Assembly: GCA_963708725.1 (NCBI GenBank)
Contig: CAVPTL010000018.1
Coordinates: forward strand, 62,001 to 126,000
Length of the DNA: 64,000 bases
Direction of reading: 5' to 3'
DNA from: CAVPTL01 sp963708725
GTDB lineage: Bacteria > Actinomycetota > Thermoleophilia > Gaiellales > JAICJC01
A model generated the notes under the pieces. That model ran no database searches. It had not been told where the DNA came from and saw nothing but the letters and a program-made list of their open reading frames with translations. Shown here one piece after another: positions 56,960-64,000 of this stretch (the stretch's first letter is position 1; every line of letters starts with the position of its first letter). Position numbers and translations under genes: made by a program.

Positions 56960-58151
56960 CAAGCACCTCGCCCGCGGCGCGCTCCCCCGCGATCACCGCC
57001 CCCTCCATGAAGCTCGGCAGCACCGACGTCTCGGCACCGGCGTAGTGAATGCGACCGTCGGGTTCGGCCAGCCGCGGCCACCATCCGGTGAGCTCACCCG
57101 GCGCCAGGATCAGGTAGCTGCGTGGATACACCACCCGTGTCACCCGCGCGATGCCGGCATCGAACAGCAGGCGTACCGGCTCGCCCAGCTCGGTGCGGGC
57201 AGCGGCGTCGGCCAATCGCGACAATCGCCGGGCTGGAGTCGAGCCGACGAACGCTCCCAGTGTTCGCGAGTCGCGCCGGTATGCGTACCCCAGCACCGTG
57301 TCGGTGACCGCCGAGGTGGGGGCCGACGCGGGCATGTCCCGATCGAGCTCGATCAGCGACTTGACCGCGACGCCGTAGGTGTATCGCGCCGGGGCCGGTC
57401 GCAGCCCCTCGATCCCACCATGCACGTGCAGCGGAGCGGCAATGATCGCCCGCGGCGCCGAGACCACCTGCCCATCGGAGTGGACAACCTCGAGGCCGCC
57501 CGCTCGCCGGCGCACACCCGTGACCGCAGCCCCGAGCTGGATCCGATCGCCGAGCCCGGCTGCGATTCGCTCGGCAAACCCGCCGGCGCCATCGCCGAAC
57601 CGGAACTCCGAGTCCGACCGCACACCACCGCGGGCGGCATCCTTGAGCGCCAGGGCATACAGCGACATGTCGGCGAGCGGCACGGTCGAAGCCACCACCG
57701 CGATCATCGTCTCGGCCACCGCCCGGTCAAACGGACTCGCCCCGTTTGCCATCATCCAGTCCGTCACACTGACCTCATCGGCGGCGGGGTCAGGACGGTC
57801 ACCCAACCGCTCGATCTCGTCCAGCAGCGCGGTGTAGCCCGGGGGCGACGCGAAGCCCTGGACGCCCGCCACCCAGGAGGCCGACGGGGTCGGCCCATGA
57901 TCGCCCCAGCCCACGGACGATCGAACGACCGGCGCCCCGACCTCGGCGGCAAGGCCTCGCAGGTGCGCATTGGTGGCATCGATCGCCTCTCCCCCGGCCT
58001 CCCATCGCCGGCCGTCGGTCGTGGGTGTCCACACCCTGCCGCCCACCCGGTCGCCGGCCTCGAGCACCGTTACCTCAGCGCCCATCGCCACCAGTCGATG
58101 GGCGGCGGCCAGGCCCGATAGCCCAGCCCCGACGACGACGGCGTCAGGCAT
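56949..58151 (-). CDS. FAD-dependent amine oxidase-fold oxidoreductase
   Basis: A 400-residue flavoprotein. AVVVGAGLSGLAAAHRLVAM is the FAD Rossmann motif, then EVTVLEAGDRVGGRVWT and near the end GRIHYAGAETSVLPSFMEGA, the second FAD-contact block, followed by ERAAGEVL. This pattern is common to monoamine oxidases, phytoene desaturases and protoporphyrinogen oxidases. The substrate cannot be assigned. The C-terminal membrane helix of MAO is absent. It overlaps rluB by 8 bp and the nucleotidyltransferase by 11 bp. Confidence 0.85.
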   Translation of the reverse strand: MPDAVVVGAGLSGLAAAHRLVAMGAEVTVLEAGDRVGGRVWTPTTDGRRWEAGGEAIDATNAHLRGLAAEVGAPVVRSSVGWGDHGPTPSASWVAGVQGFASPPGYTALLDEIERLGDRPDPAADEVSVTDWMMANGASPFDRAVAETMIAVVASTVPLADMSLYALALKDAARGGVRSDSEFRFGDGAGGFAERIAAGLGDRIQLGAAVTGVRRRAGGLEVVHSDGQVVSAPRAIIAAPLHVHGGIEGLRPAPARYTYGVAVKSLIELDRDMPASAPTSAVTDTVLGYAYRRDSRTLGAFVGSTPARRLSRLADAAARTELGEPVRLLFDAGIARVTRVVYPRSYLILAPGELTGWWPRLAEPDGRIHYAGAETSVLPSFMEGAVIAGERAAGEVLDAG

Positions 58152-58833
58152 CGCGCAACGCCGCGAGTTCGTCGTCGGCGATCGCTCGCCACGCCCCGAG
58201 CTCGAGCCCCTCGACGGTCAGCGGCCCGTAGCGATTGCGGTGAAGCGCTCGCACGGGGTGGCCGATGGCCTCGCACATCCGCCGAACCTGGCGATTGCGG
58301 CCCTCGTGAATGGTGATCTCGATCCGTCGCGGACCCACGCGGCGTACCGCTGCCGGCGACGTCAATCCGTCGTCGAGCTCCACGCCGGCACGGAGTCGCT
58401 CCAGCGCCTCGTCCGACGGCACGCCCTCGAGATCGACGAGGTAGCTCTTCTCGACGCCATGCCGGGGGTGCATCAGATGGTGAGCCAGCCCGCCATCGTT
58501 GGTCAAGACCAGCGCCCCGGTGGTCGTACGGTCGAGCCGGCCGACCGGGAACAGGCGAACGTCACTTTTGACGGCATCCATCACCGTGGGACGGCCGTGC
58601 GTGTCACCGACGCTCGTGATCATGCCCGCCGGTTTGTTCAACAGCACCACGACCGTCTGCTCGGGGGTCACGCGGTCGCCATCGAGCCGAACGTCGTCAC
58701 CCGGGGCGACGCGGGTGGCCAGGTCGGCGAGCGCGCCGTTGACCGTGACCCTGCCCTCGCGGATATACACCTCGGCCGCACGGCGTGACGCCAGCCCGGT
58801 TGAGGCGAGGTACTTGTTAAGCCGCTCCGGCAC
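58144..58833 (-). CDS. rluB: 23S rRNA pseudouridine synthase (RluB family)
   Basis: A 229-residue RsuA/RluB-type synthase. The N-terminal S4 domain is ERLNKYLASTGLASRRAAEV; GRLDRTTTGALVLTNDG contains the catalytic Asp, and RQVRRMCEAIGHPVRALHRN matches the C-terminal signature. The GTG at 58831-58833 lies 17 bp inside scpB, which gives the normal scpA-scpB-rluB coupled operon. Confidence 0.94.
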   Translation of the reverse strand: MPERLNKYLASTGLASRRAAEVYIREGRVTVNGALADLATRVAPGDDVRLDGDRVTPEQTVVVLLNKPAGMITSVGDTHGRPTVMDAVKSDVRLFPVGRLDRTTTGALVLTNDGGLAHHLMHPRHGVEKSYLVDLEGVPSDEALERLRAGVELDDGLTSPAAVRRVGPRRIEITIHEGRNRQVRRMCEAIGHPVRALHRNRYGPLTVEGLELGAWRAIADDELAALRDA

Positions 58834-59401
58834 GCTGATCAGCCACCAGATGAAGGCGGGCCCGCAACGCTTCATGATCGGCGTCGGTGAGATCGAACTC
58901 TGACAGGCTGGGGAGACTGGCCGTGCCATCCTCGAGCCCGAACATGCGGGCAAATGCGGTGGTGACACGGTAGAGAACCGGCTGGCCGATGGTGTCGGCC
59001 CGACCGGCTTCCTCGACCAGTCCACGTTCCAGCAGACCGGCGACGCCGGCATCGGCCGAAACTCCACGGACCCGAGCGATGTCGGGCCGCGAGACCGGCC
59101 CGAGGTAGGCAATGATGGCGAGCGTCTCGAGGCCTGCCTGGCTCATCCCGCGGGTCTGCGGCCGGTTGAGCAGTCGCGCACACGCCGGTGCGGTCTCGCG
59201 TGAGGCCCGGAAGCCCCAACCCCCGCCGGCCTTCTCGAGCACCACGCCCGACCGGCCCTCGCCGTAGCGATCACCGAGGGCGTCGAGCGCCCGCTCCACC
59301 CGCTCGGGCGCGGCCTCGGTCAGCGTCGCAAGCTCACGCACCGACAACGGCTCGGAAGCGACAAACAACAGTGCCTCGACGGTGTGGGTCAGCTCGCTCA
59401 T
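58817..59401 (-). CDS. scpB: Segregation and condensation protein B
   Basis: A 194-residue ScpB with two winged helices. ALLFVASEPLSVRELATLTE opens the first; RPQTRGMSQAGLETLAIIAY and GPVSRPDIARVRGVSADAGV belong to the second, and the RADTIGQPVLYRVTTAFARM stretch to GLED is conserved. It dimerises and binds the Smc kleisin ScpA. It overlaps scpA by 4 bp (ATGA). Confidence 0.95.
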   Translation of the reverse strand: MSELTHTVEALLFVASEPLSVRELATLTEAAPERVERALDALGDRYGEGRSGVVLEKAGGGWGFRASRETAPACARLLNRPQTRGMSQAGLETLAIIAYLGPVSRPDIARVRGVSADAGVAGLLERGLVEEAGRADTIGQPVLYRVTTAFARMFGLEDGTASLPSLSEFDLTDADHEALRARLHLVADQRAGAA

Positions 59402-60177
59402 GCGATCGCCCGCTCGGAGGCGACCGCTTCGGGCGCCGGTGGCGTCTGCTCGCGGCGCGCGACCCCGCGGGCGACGCGGATCGGTCCGAACAGCTCGGCC
59501 TGCACGGGATCGGCTTCGCCGGTCTTGTACAGCTCGAGCACCGCCAGAAAGGCCGCCGCCTGGGACAGGCGATCGAGGCCCGCCACCGCCTGCTCAAAGG
59601 CAAATCCGCGACGCTCGCCAAGCAGTGCCCGGAACCGGTCGAGGAACTCGCTGACCGGTACCAGCTTGCGGCGAACGACGCTGATGTCGATCTCGGGCGG
59701 TGAGGTCAAAAGCGTCGCCATGGCGGCGTGGAGCTGCCAGGGGTCTTCGCTGAACTCTTCGATCACCGGCTCGGGGCGCGGCTGGAGCGGCGCCGGCCCC
59801 AGCCGGAAGAGGCGCGGAGTCTCGGCGGCGCGATCGCGGAGCCACCGGGCCGATGCGGCGTAGCGGCGATACTCGATCAACCGCTCGATCAGCTCCTGCT
59901 CGGCCTCCTCGGCGGTCAGATCCTCTTCCTCAGCGTCCTCGATGCCGAACAGCAGACGCACCTTGATCTCCAGCAGCGCGGCGATCAGGACGACGAACTC
60001 GGTGGCCGACTCGAGGTCGATCTCACCGCGCTCTTCCATCCGCTGGATGTAGGCGACCACGATCTCTGCGATCGGCAGCTCGGCCAGCTCGATCTCCTCC
60101 CGCAGGACGAGGGCAAGCAGCAGGTCGAACGGCCCCTGGAACACGTCCAGGTCGAGGTCGAACTCCGCGACGGTCAT
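59398..60177 (-). CDS. scpA: Segregation and condensation protein A
   Basis: A 259-residue kleisin. FDLDLDVFQGPFDLLLALVL opens the Smc-neck-binding domain, followed by IAEIVVAYIQRMEERGEIDL and ATEFVVLIAALLEIKVRLLF; the acidic middle linker EDAEEEDLTAEEAEQEL and a C-terminal winged helix (FLAVLELYKTGEADPVQAEL) complete it. It bridges the two heads of the Smc dimer. TAGAAT lies 9 nt before the ATG. The upstream gap to argA holds the second 33-bp palindrome. Confidence 0.96.
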   Translation of the reverse strand: MTVAEFDLDLDVFQGPFDLLLALVLREEIELAELPIAEIVVAYIQRMEERGEIDLESATEFVVLIAALLEIKVRLLFGIEDAEEEDLTAEEAEQELIERLIEYRRYAASARWLRDRAAETPRLFRLGPAPLQPRPEPVIEEFSEDPWQLHAAMATLLTSPPEIDISVVRRKLVPVSEFLDRFRALLGERRGFAFEQAVAGLDRLSQAAAFLAVLELYKTGEADPVQAELFGPIRVARGVARREQTPPAPEAVASERAIA

Positions 60178-60186
60178 GGTCGAGAC

Positions 60187-60192
60187 ATTCTA
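60187..60192 (-). promoter_or_regulatory. -10 element of scpA, near-leaderless type
   Basis: TAGAAT on the minus strand, 9 nt before the scpA ATG and 29 bp downstream of the 33-bp palindrome. The arrangement mirrors that at ffh (palindrome, 34 bp, TACGCT, 6 nt, ATG). Confidence 0.48.
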
Positions 60193-60221
60193 GGGCCGCG
60201 ACCGGATGGGCCGCCCCCGCC

Positions 60222-60254
60222 GTGAATAAATGGTGCCTGGCACCATTTATTCAC
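60222..60254. repeat. 33-bp perfect palindrome, copy 2 (end of argA)
   Basis: Base-for-base identical to the copy at 12134-12166: arms GTGAATAAATGGTGCC and the exact reverse complement, with one central base. On the minus strand the arm again supplies GAATAA, here the final Glu codon and stop of argA. The flanks differ completely from copy 1, so the element itself is the unit that moved or was conserved. Confidence 0.92.
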
Positions 60255-60753
60255 CCAGCTCCAGGAGCATGCGGGTGTTGCCCAGCGTGTTGGGTTTGAC
60301 GCGCGGGAGATCGAGAAACTCGGCGACACCCTCGTCGTAGGAGCGGCGCAGCTCCGCGTACACCTCGGCTTCCACCGGGGTGCCCTCAATCTCGCGGAAC
60401 CCGTGACGGCCGAAGAACTCGTGCTCGAACGTGAGCACGAATACTCGCCGCACACCCAGCTCGCGCGCCGTTGCGACCAGTTCTGTGACCAGCGCGTGGC
60501 CAATGCCGCGGCCACGAATCTCGGGATCGACAGCGACCGAGCGCACCTCGGCCAGATCCTCCCACATGACATGAAGCGCGCCGCAACCCACCACGACGCC
60601 GTCCAGCTCGGCCACCAGGAAGTCCTGAACGTCCTCGTACAGCGTCACGAGCTGTTTCCCCAGGAGCACGCCGCGATCGACGTAACCGGTGACGATCTGG
60701 TGGATCGCACGGACGTCGCCGGTGCGGGCCCTGCGGACGATGGGGTCGCTCAT
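60247..60753 (-). CDS. argA: Amino-acid N-acetyltransferase (short-form ArgA, Rv2747 type)
   Basis: A 168-residue GNAT enzyme. IVRRARTGDVRAIHQIV, the GCGALHVMWEDLAEVRSVAV block with the acetyl-CoA site VDPEIRGRGIGHALV, VFVLTFEHEFFGRHGF and the C-terminal FLDLPRVKPNTLGNTRMLL closely follow the mycobacterial short N-acetylglutamate synthase. It starts arginine synthesis without the kinase-like domain of classical ArgA. The ATG (60751-60753) is 19 bp after dnaE. The last codon and stop lie in the 33-bp palindrome. Confidence 0.9.
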   Translation of the reverse strand: MSDPIVRRARTGDVRAIHQIVTGYVDRGVLLGKQLVTLYEDVQDFLVAELDGVVVGCGALHVMWEDLAEVRSVAVDPEIRGRGIGHALVTELVATARELGVRRVFVLTFEHEFFGRHGFREIEGTPVEAEVYAELRRSYDEGVAEFLDLPRVKPNTLGNTRMLLELGE

Positions 60754-60772
60754 CTGTACACGATATGCCGGG

Positions 60773-63700
60773 TCAGGCGATGACCGCTTCGCCCAGCAGC
60801 GCCCTGGCCTCGGCGATGAAGTCGCCGTCGGCGCGGACACGGAACCCGGAGCCCAGCCGCAGTACCCGCGCGCCCGCGGTGGTATCGATCATCAGCTCGA
60901 CCGGAGCCTCGCCTGGATACTCGCCGATCAGGCTCTTGAGCTCGTCGACGATCGTCGCGGGGGCTTCCCGGGCGTCGACCCTGAGCTTGACCACACCCGC
61001 GTCGGCGACGGCCTCGAACAGCGTGGCCTCCATCGCCATGAGCTTGACCTCGGTATCCGACTTGCGCTCCACCCGGCCCTTGATCAACACGATCGCATCG
61101 GGTTTGAGCACATTTCGGGCCGTCTCCCAACTCTTGGCAAACACGATCACCTCGATCGCGTCGGTCGCATCGTCGAGCTGCACGAACGCCATGGTGTCGC
61201 CACGCTTTGTGACCAGCTGTCGCACACCGGCGACGATCCCGCCGACGGTCACCACCTGTCCGTCGCGGAGATTGGGAAACTCCCGCAGCGGCGCATCCAC
61301 CTTGCGGGCAAGCTGAGAGCGCAGCGGCGTCAGCGGATGACTCGAGACGTACAGGCCCAAAACCTCCTTCTCGCGCCGCAACAGGTCGTCGCGATCCCAC
61401 TCCAGCTCCGAGACCAGCGGGTGCACCCGCGAGACGGTGGCAGCTCCGCCTCCGCCGCCGTCGTCACCGATCATGTCGAAGATCGAGCCCTGCCCGCGGC
61501 GCGCATCCTCCTGGATCTTCTGGCCCGCTGTGAGCGCCTGCTCGGCCGCCTCGGCATTGCCGCGGCGGGTAGCCCCGGTGCAGTCAAACGCGCCGGCGGC
61601 GATCAGGCTCTCGACCATGCGCTTGTTGAGCACCGATGCGTCCACCCGCTCGCAGAAGTCCCAGATCGATTCGAACGGGCGCTCCTGCCGGGCTTCGATG
61701 ATCATCCGCACGGCGCCCTCGCCGACGTTTTTGACCGCGGTCATGCCGAACCGGATCTTGCCGTCGACCACGGCGAAGTCCGAGTGGCTCTCGTTCACAT
61801 CCGGGGGCAGAACCTCGATCCCCATGTCGGCGCACTCGCCCACGTAGAAGGGCACGCGATCCTTGGTGGACATCACCGAGGAGATCAGCGCCGCCATGTA
61901 CTCAGCCGGATAGTTCGCCCGCAGCCAGGCGGTCTGGTAGGAGATCAGGGCGTAGCAGGCGGCATGGGATTTGTTGAACGAGTAGTCGGCGCTGCGCTCG
62001 TTGTCTTCCCAGAGCTGCTGGGCGAGCGTGGCGCTGACGCCATTCTCGGAACATCCCTTGAGGAACTTGTCCTTGAGCGAGGCCATCAGCGACCCGATCT
62101 TCTTGCCGACCGCCTTTCGCAGGTCGTCTGCTTCGGCGGGCGAGAAGCCGGCGATCTCGCGTGCGATCAGCATCAACTGCTCCTGATACACCGAGATGCC
62201 CGCCGTCTCGGACAGGATCGGCTCGAGCCGCGGGTCGGGGTACGAGTACTGCTCGCGCCCGTTCCGGCGGGCGGCGTAGCGGGGAATGTTCTGCATCGGG
62301 CCGGGCCGGTACAGCGCCACCAGCGCGATGATGTCCTCAAACCGGGTCGGCCGCACCTGGCGGAGCGCGTCGCGCATTCCGCTCGACTCGAACTGGAAGA
62401 CGCCGGTGGCATCGCCGCGGGCCATCATCTCGTAGGTCTTGAGGTCGTCCAGCGGCAGGTCGTGCACGTTCACGCGCACGCCGCTCGACTGCTCGATCAG
62501 CTCGACAGCGCGGTCGATGACGTCGAGGTTTCGGAGGCCCAGGAAGTCCATCTTGAGCAGCCCCAGCGCCTCGACGTCGTTCATCGAGAACTGCGTCACC
62601 ACCTCGGAGTCGACGCCCTTTTGCTGAAGGGGCAGGTACTCGGTCAGCGGTCGGTCGCCAATCACCACGGCGGCGGCATGGATCGAGTCGTTGCGGACGA
62701 CACCCTCGAGCGGCATGGCCATGTCCACAACGGCGCGGGTGGTCTCGTCCAGGTCGTAGCTCTTGCGCAGCTCGGCGCCCTGCTTCATGCACATGTCGAA
62801 CGAGATCTTGGGACCCTCGGGCACGAACTTGGCGATCCGATCGACCACGCCGTAGGGCAGGCCCATCACCCGGCCGGCATCCTTGATCGCGGCCTTGGGC
62901 TGCATCTTGCCGAAGGTGATGATCTGGGCCACGTTGCGGCGCCCGTACTTCTCGGCGACGTAGTTGATCACGCGCTCGCGACCGGCGACCGCGAAGTCGA
63001 CATCGACGTCGGGCATCGACTTGCGACCCGGGTTCAGGAACCGCTCGAACAGCAGCGAGTAGCGCATCGGATCGAGATCGGTGATGCGCAGGCAGTAGGC
63101 CACCAGCGAGCCGGCGGCCGAGCCGCGGCCCGGCCCGACCGAGATGCCCTCCGAGCGCGCGAACCGGATGAAGTCCCAGACGATCAGGAAGTAGTCGGGG
63201 AAGCCCATCTCCTCGATCGTTTTCAGCTCGAACTCGAGCCGCTGGCGCAGCTCGGGCGTCTCCTTGCCGTAGCGCTCACGCAGTCCCTCCTCGGCCAGCT
63301 TACGCAGATACGCAACGGCGGTCTCGCCGCCGGGCAGGTCGAAGTGCGGCAGGTGACTGGCCTCGAAATCGAGCGTCGCGGAGCAGCGGTCGGCGATCTG
63401 GACCGTGTTGCGCAGCATGTCCTCACCGAATCGCGGCGCGAACAGGTCGTACATCTCCTGCGGCGAGCGCAGGTAGAACCCGTGGTTGGAGAACTTGAAG
63501 CGGTTCGGGTTTTCGAGCGTGTCGCCGGTCTGGATGCACAACATCGCTTCGTGCGGAATGGCATCGGCGGCGGTCAGGTAGTGCACATCTCCGGTGCCGA
63601 CCAGCGGCAGGCCGGCGTCGCCTGCCATCGAGATCAGCTTCGGGGTGATCTGCGTCTGGATATCGATTCCGCCGTCCTGGATCTCGACGTACACGTCGTC

Positions 63701-64000
63701 GCGGCCAAAGATCTGCACCAACTTGTCGAGTTCGTCCCGGGCGCGCTTGTCGTCGCCGTCCACGAGCGCCTTGCTGACCCGCCCCGAGAGGCAGCCCGAC
63801 AGCGCGATGATGCCATCGGCATGGCTCGCGAGCTGTTCGAGATCGACCCGCGGCTTGTACCAGTACCCGTCGAGGAAGCCCGCAGACACCAGCCGCACGA
63901 GGTTGTGATAGCCCTCGCGCGTCTCGGCCAGAAGCGTCAGATGCCCGCGGCGCTCCCGCTGGGGACGCGCAGCGTGATCATCGACCACATAGATCTCGCA
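60773..64000 (-). CDS. dnaE: DNA polymerase III alpha subunit (N-terminus outside window)
   Basis: 1075 residues are visible, entering mid-PHP domain at CEIYVVDDHAARPQR (open to the edge). The polymerase core has GPGRGSAAGSLVAYCLRITD and MPDVDVDFAVAGRERV with two catalytic aspartates, VRNDSIHAAAVVIGD, and YRPGPMQNIP. The tandem HhH region (SFNKSHAACYALISYQTAWL) and a C-terminal OB fold (VTVGGIVAGVRQLVTKRGDT) follow, ending ALLGEAVIA. This is the DnaE1 replicative form with the KSHA motif. About 110 N-terminal residues should lie beyond base 64000. It precedes argA on the same strand. Confidence 0.97.
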   Translation of the reverse strand, partial: CEIYVVDDHAARPQRERRGHLTLLAETREGYHNLVRLVSAGFLDGYWYKPRVDLEQLASHADGIIALSGCLSGRVSKALVDGDDKRARDELDKLVQIFGRDDVYVEIQDGGIDIQTQITPKLISMAGDAGLPLVGTGDVHYLTAADAIPHEAMLCIQTGDTLENPNRFKFSNHGFYLRSPQEMYDLFAPRFGEDMLRNTVQIADRCSATLDFEASHLPHFDLPGGETAVAYLRKLAEEGLRERYGKETPELRQRLEFELKTIEEMGFPDYFLIVWDFIRFARSEGISVGPGRGSAAGSLVAYCLRITDLDPMRYSLLFERFLNPGRKSMPDVDVDFAVAGRERVINYVAEKYGRRNVAQIITFGKMQPKAAIKDAGRVMGLPYGVVDRIAKFVPEGPKISFDMCMKQGAELRKSYDLDETTRAVVDMAMPLEGVVRNDSIHAAAVVIGDRPLTEYLPLQQKGVDSEVVTQFSMNDVEALGLLKMDFLGLRNLDVIDRAVELIEQSSGVRVNVHDLPLDDLKTYEMMARGDATGVFQFESSGMRDALRQVRPTRFEDIIALVALYRPGPMQNIPRYAARRNGREQYSYPDPRLEPILSETAGISVYQEQLMLIAREIAGFSPAEADDLRKAVGKKIGSLMASLKDKFLKGCSENGVSATLAQQLWEDNERSADYSFNKSHAACYALISYQTAWLRANYPAEYMAALISSVMSTKDRVPFYVGECADMGIEVLPPDVNESHSDFAVVDGKIRFGMTAVKNVGEGAVRMIIEARQERPFESIWDFCERVDASVLNKRMVESLIAAGAFDCTGATRRGNAEAAEQALTAGQKIQEDARRGQGSIFDMIGDDGGGGGAATVSRVHPLVSELEWDRDDLLRREKEVLGLYVSSHPLTPLRSQLARKVDAPLREFPNLRDGQVVTVGGIVAGVRQLVTKRGDTMAFVQLDDATDAIEVIVFAKSWETARNVLKPDAIVLIKGRVERKSDTEVKLMAMEATLFEAVADAGVVKLRVDAREAPATIVDELKSLIGEYPGEAPVELMIDTTAGARVLRLGSGFRVRADGDFIAEARALLGEAVIA

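Overview
The window is a dense, G+C-rich stretch (roughly two thirds or more G+C by eye, not computed) of a bacterial chromosome. Gene content and order point to Actinomycetota: class II DAHP synthase, an Rv2747-type short ArgA, a SepIVA-like coiled-coil protein beside coaD and yceD, the block rplS-lepB-rnhB-yraN-comM-dprA, and many short GTGA/ATGA/TTGA gene overlaps. A deep-branching class such as Thermoleophilia (Solirubrobacterales-like) is my best guess. It is an inference from composition and order, not from a search. No plasmid, phage, transposase or CRISPR array is visible.

Layout. 1-0.9 kb: a PadR regulator with a palindromic control region, a VOC protein and tRNA-Trp. 0.9-4.4 kb (minus): a small surface-glycan group of three family 2 glycosyltransferases, a hexapeptide acyltransferase and a PseB/CapD-like epimerase, directly downstream of dprA. 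4.4-13.1 kb (minus): DNA uptake, ribosome and SRP genes (dprA, comM, yraN, rnhB, lepB, rplS, trmD, rimM, khpA, rpsP, ffh, ftsY). 13.2-14.1 kb: a lone plus-strand Ldh2-type dehydrogenase. 14.0-26.3 kb (minus): smc, rnc, acpP, plsX, rpmF, yceD, sepIVA-like, coaD, rsmD, recG, a FakA-FakB (DhaL-DegV) fusion broken by a +1 frame change, and asp23. 26.3-27.1 kb (plus): rpmB and pdxH. 27.1-32.0 kb (minus): a riboflavin operon rpe-ribD-ribE-ribBA-ribH with an rfbD-like SDR at its end. 32.1-33.9 kb: a PAS-GGDEF-EAL protein. 33.9-46.4 kb (minus): aroG-tyrA-aroA-cmk-plsC-der-gpsA, then metK-priA-isochorismatase-def-fmt. 46.5-56.3 kb (plus): trpS followed by an eight-gene surface-polymer locus (sulfotransferase, two GT4 enzymes, CDP-alcohol phosphotransferase, sulfatase-fold enzyme, Wzz-like pseudokinase, Wzy-like membrane protein, cupin-TPR). 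56.2-64 kb (minus): nucleotidyltransferase, amine-oxidase-fold flavoprotein, rluB, scpB, scpA, argA and dnaE (running off the edge).

How it fits together. Most of the window is core information processing and central metabolism in tightly packed operons. All three condensin parts (Smc, ScpA, ScpB) are present but split between two loci. PlsX, AcpP, PlsC, GpsA and the FakAB fusion together cover phosphatidic acid supply from acyl-ACP or free fatty acid. DAHP synthase, TyrA and AroA give the ends of aromatic synthesis.

The least ordinary signals are these. An identical 33-bp perfect palindrome occurs twice, 48 kb apart; each copy supplies the last Glu codon and stop of a gene and sits just upstream of a promoter for the next gene. 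At least ten operon heads carry a TANNNT hexamer 6-9 nt before the start codon, which looks like leaderless transcription. The polysaccharide co-polymerase/kinase homologue has lost its Walker A lysine. The FakAB fusion is interrupted by a single extra base.
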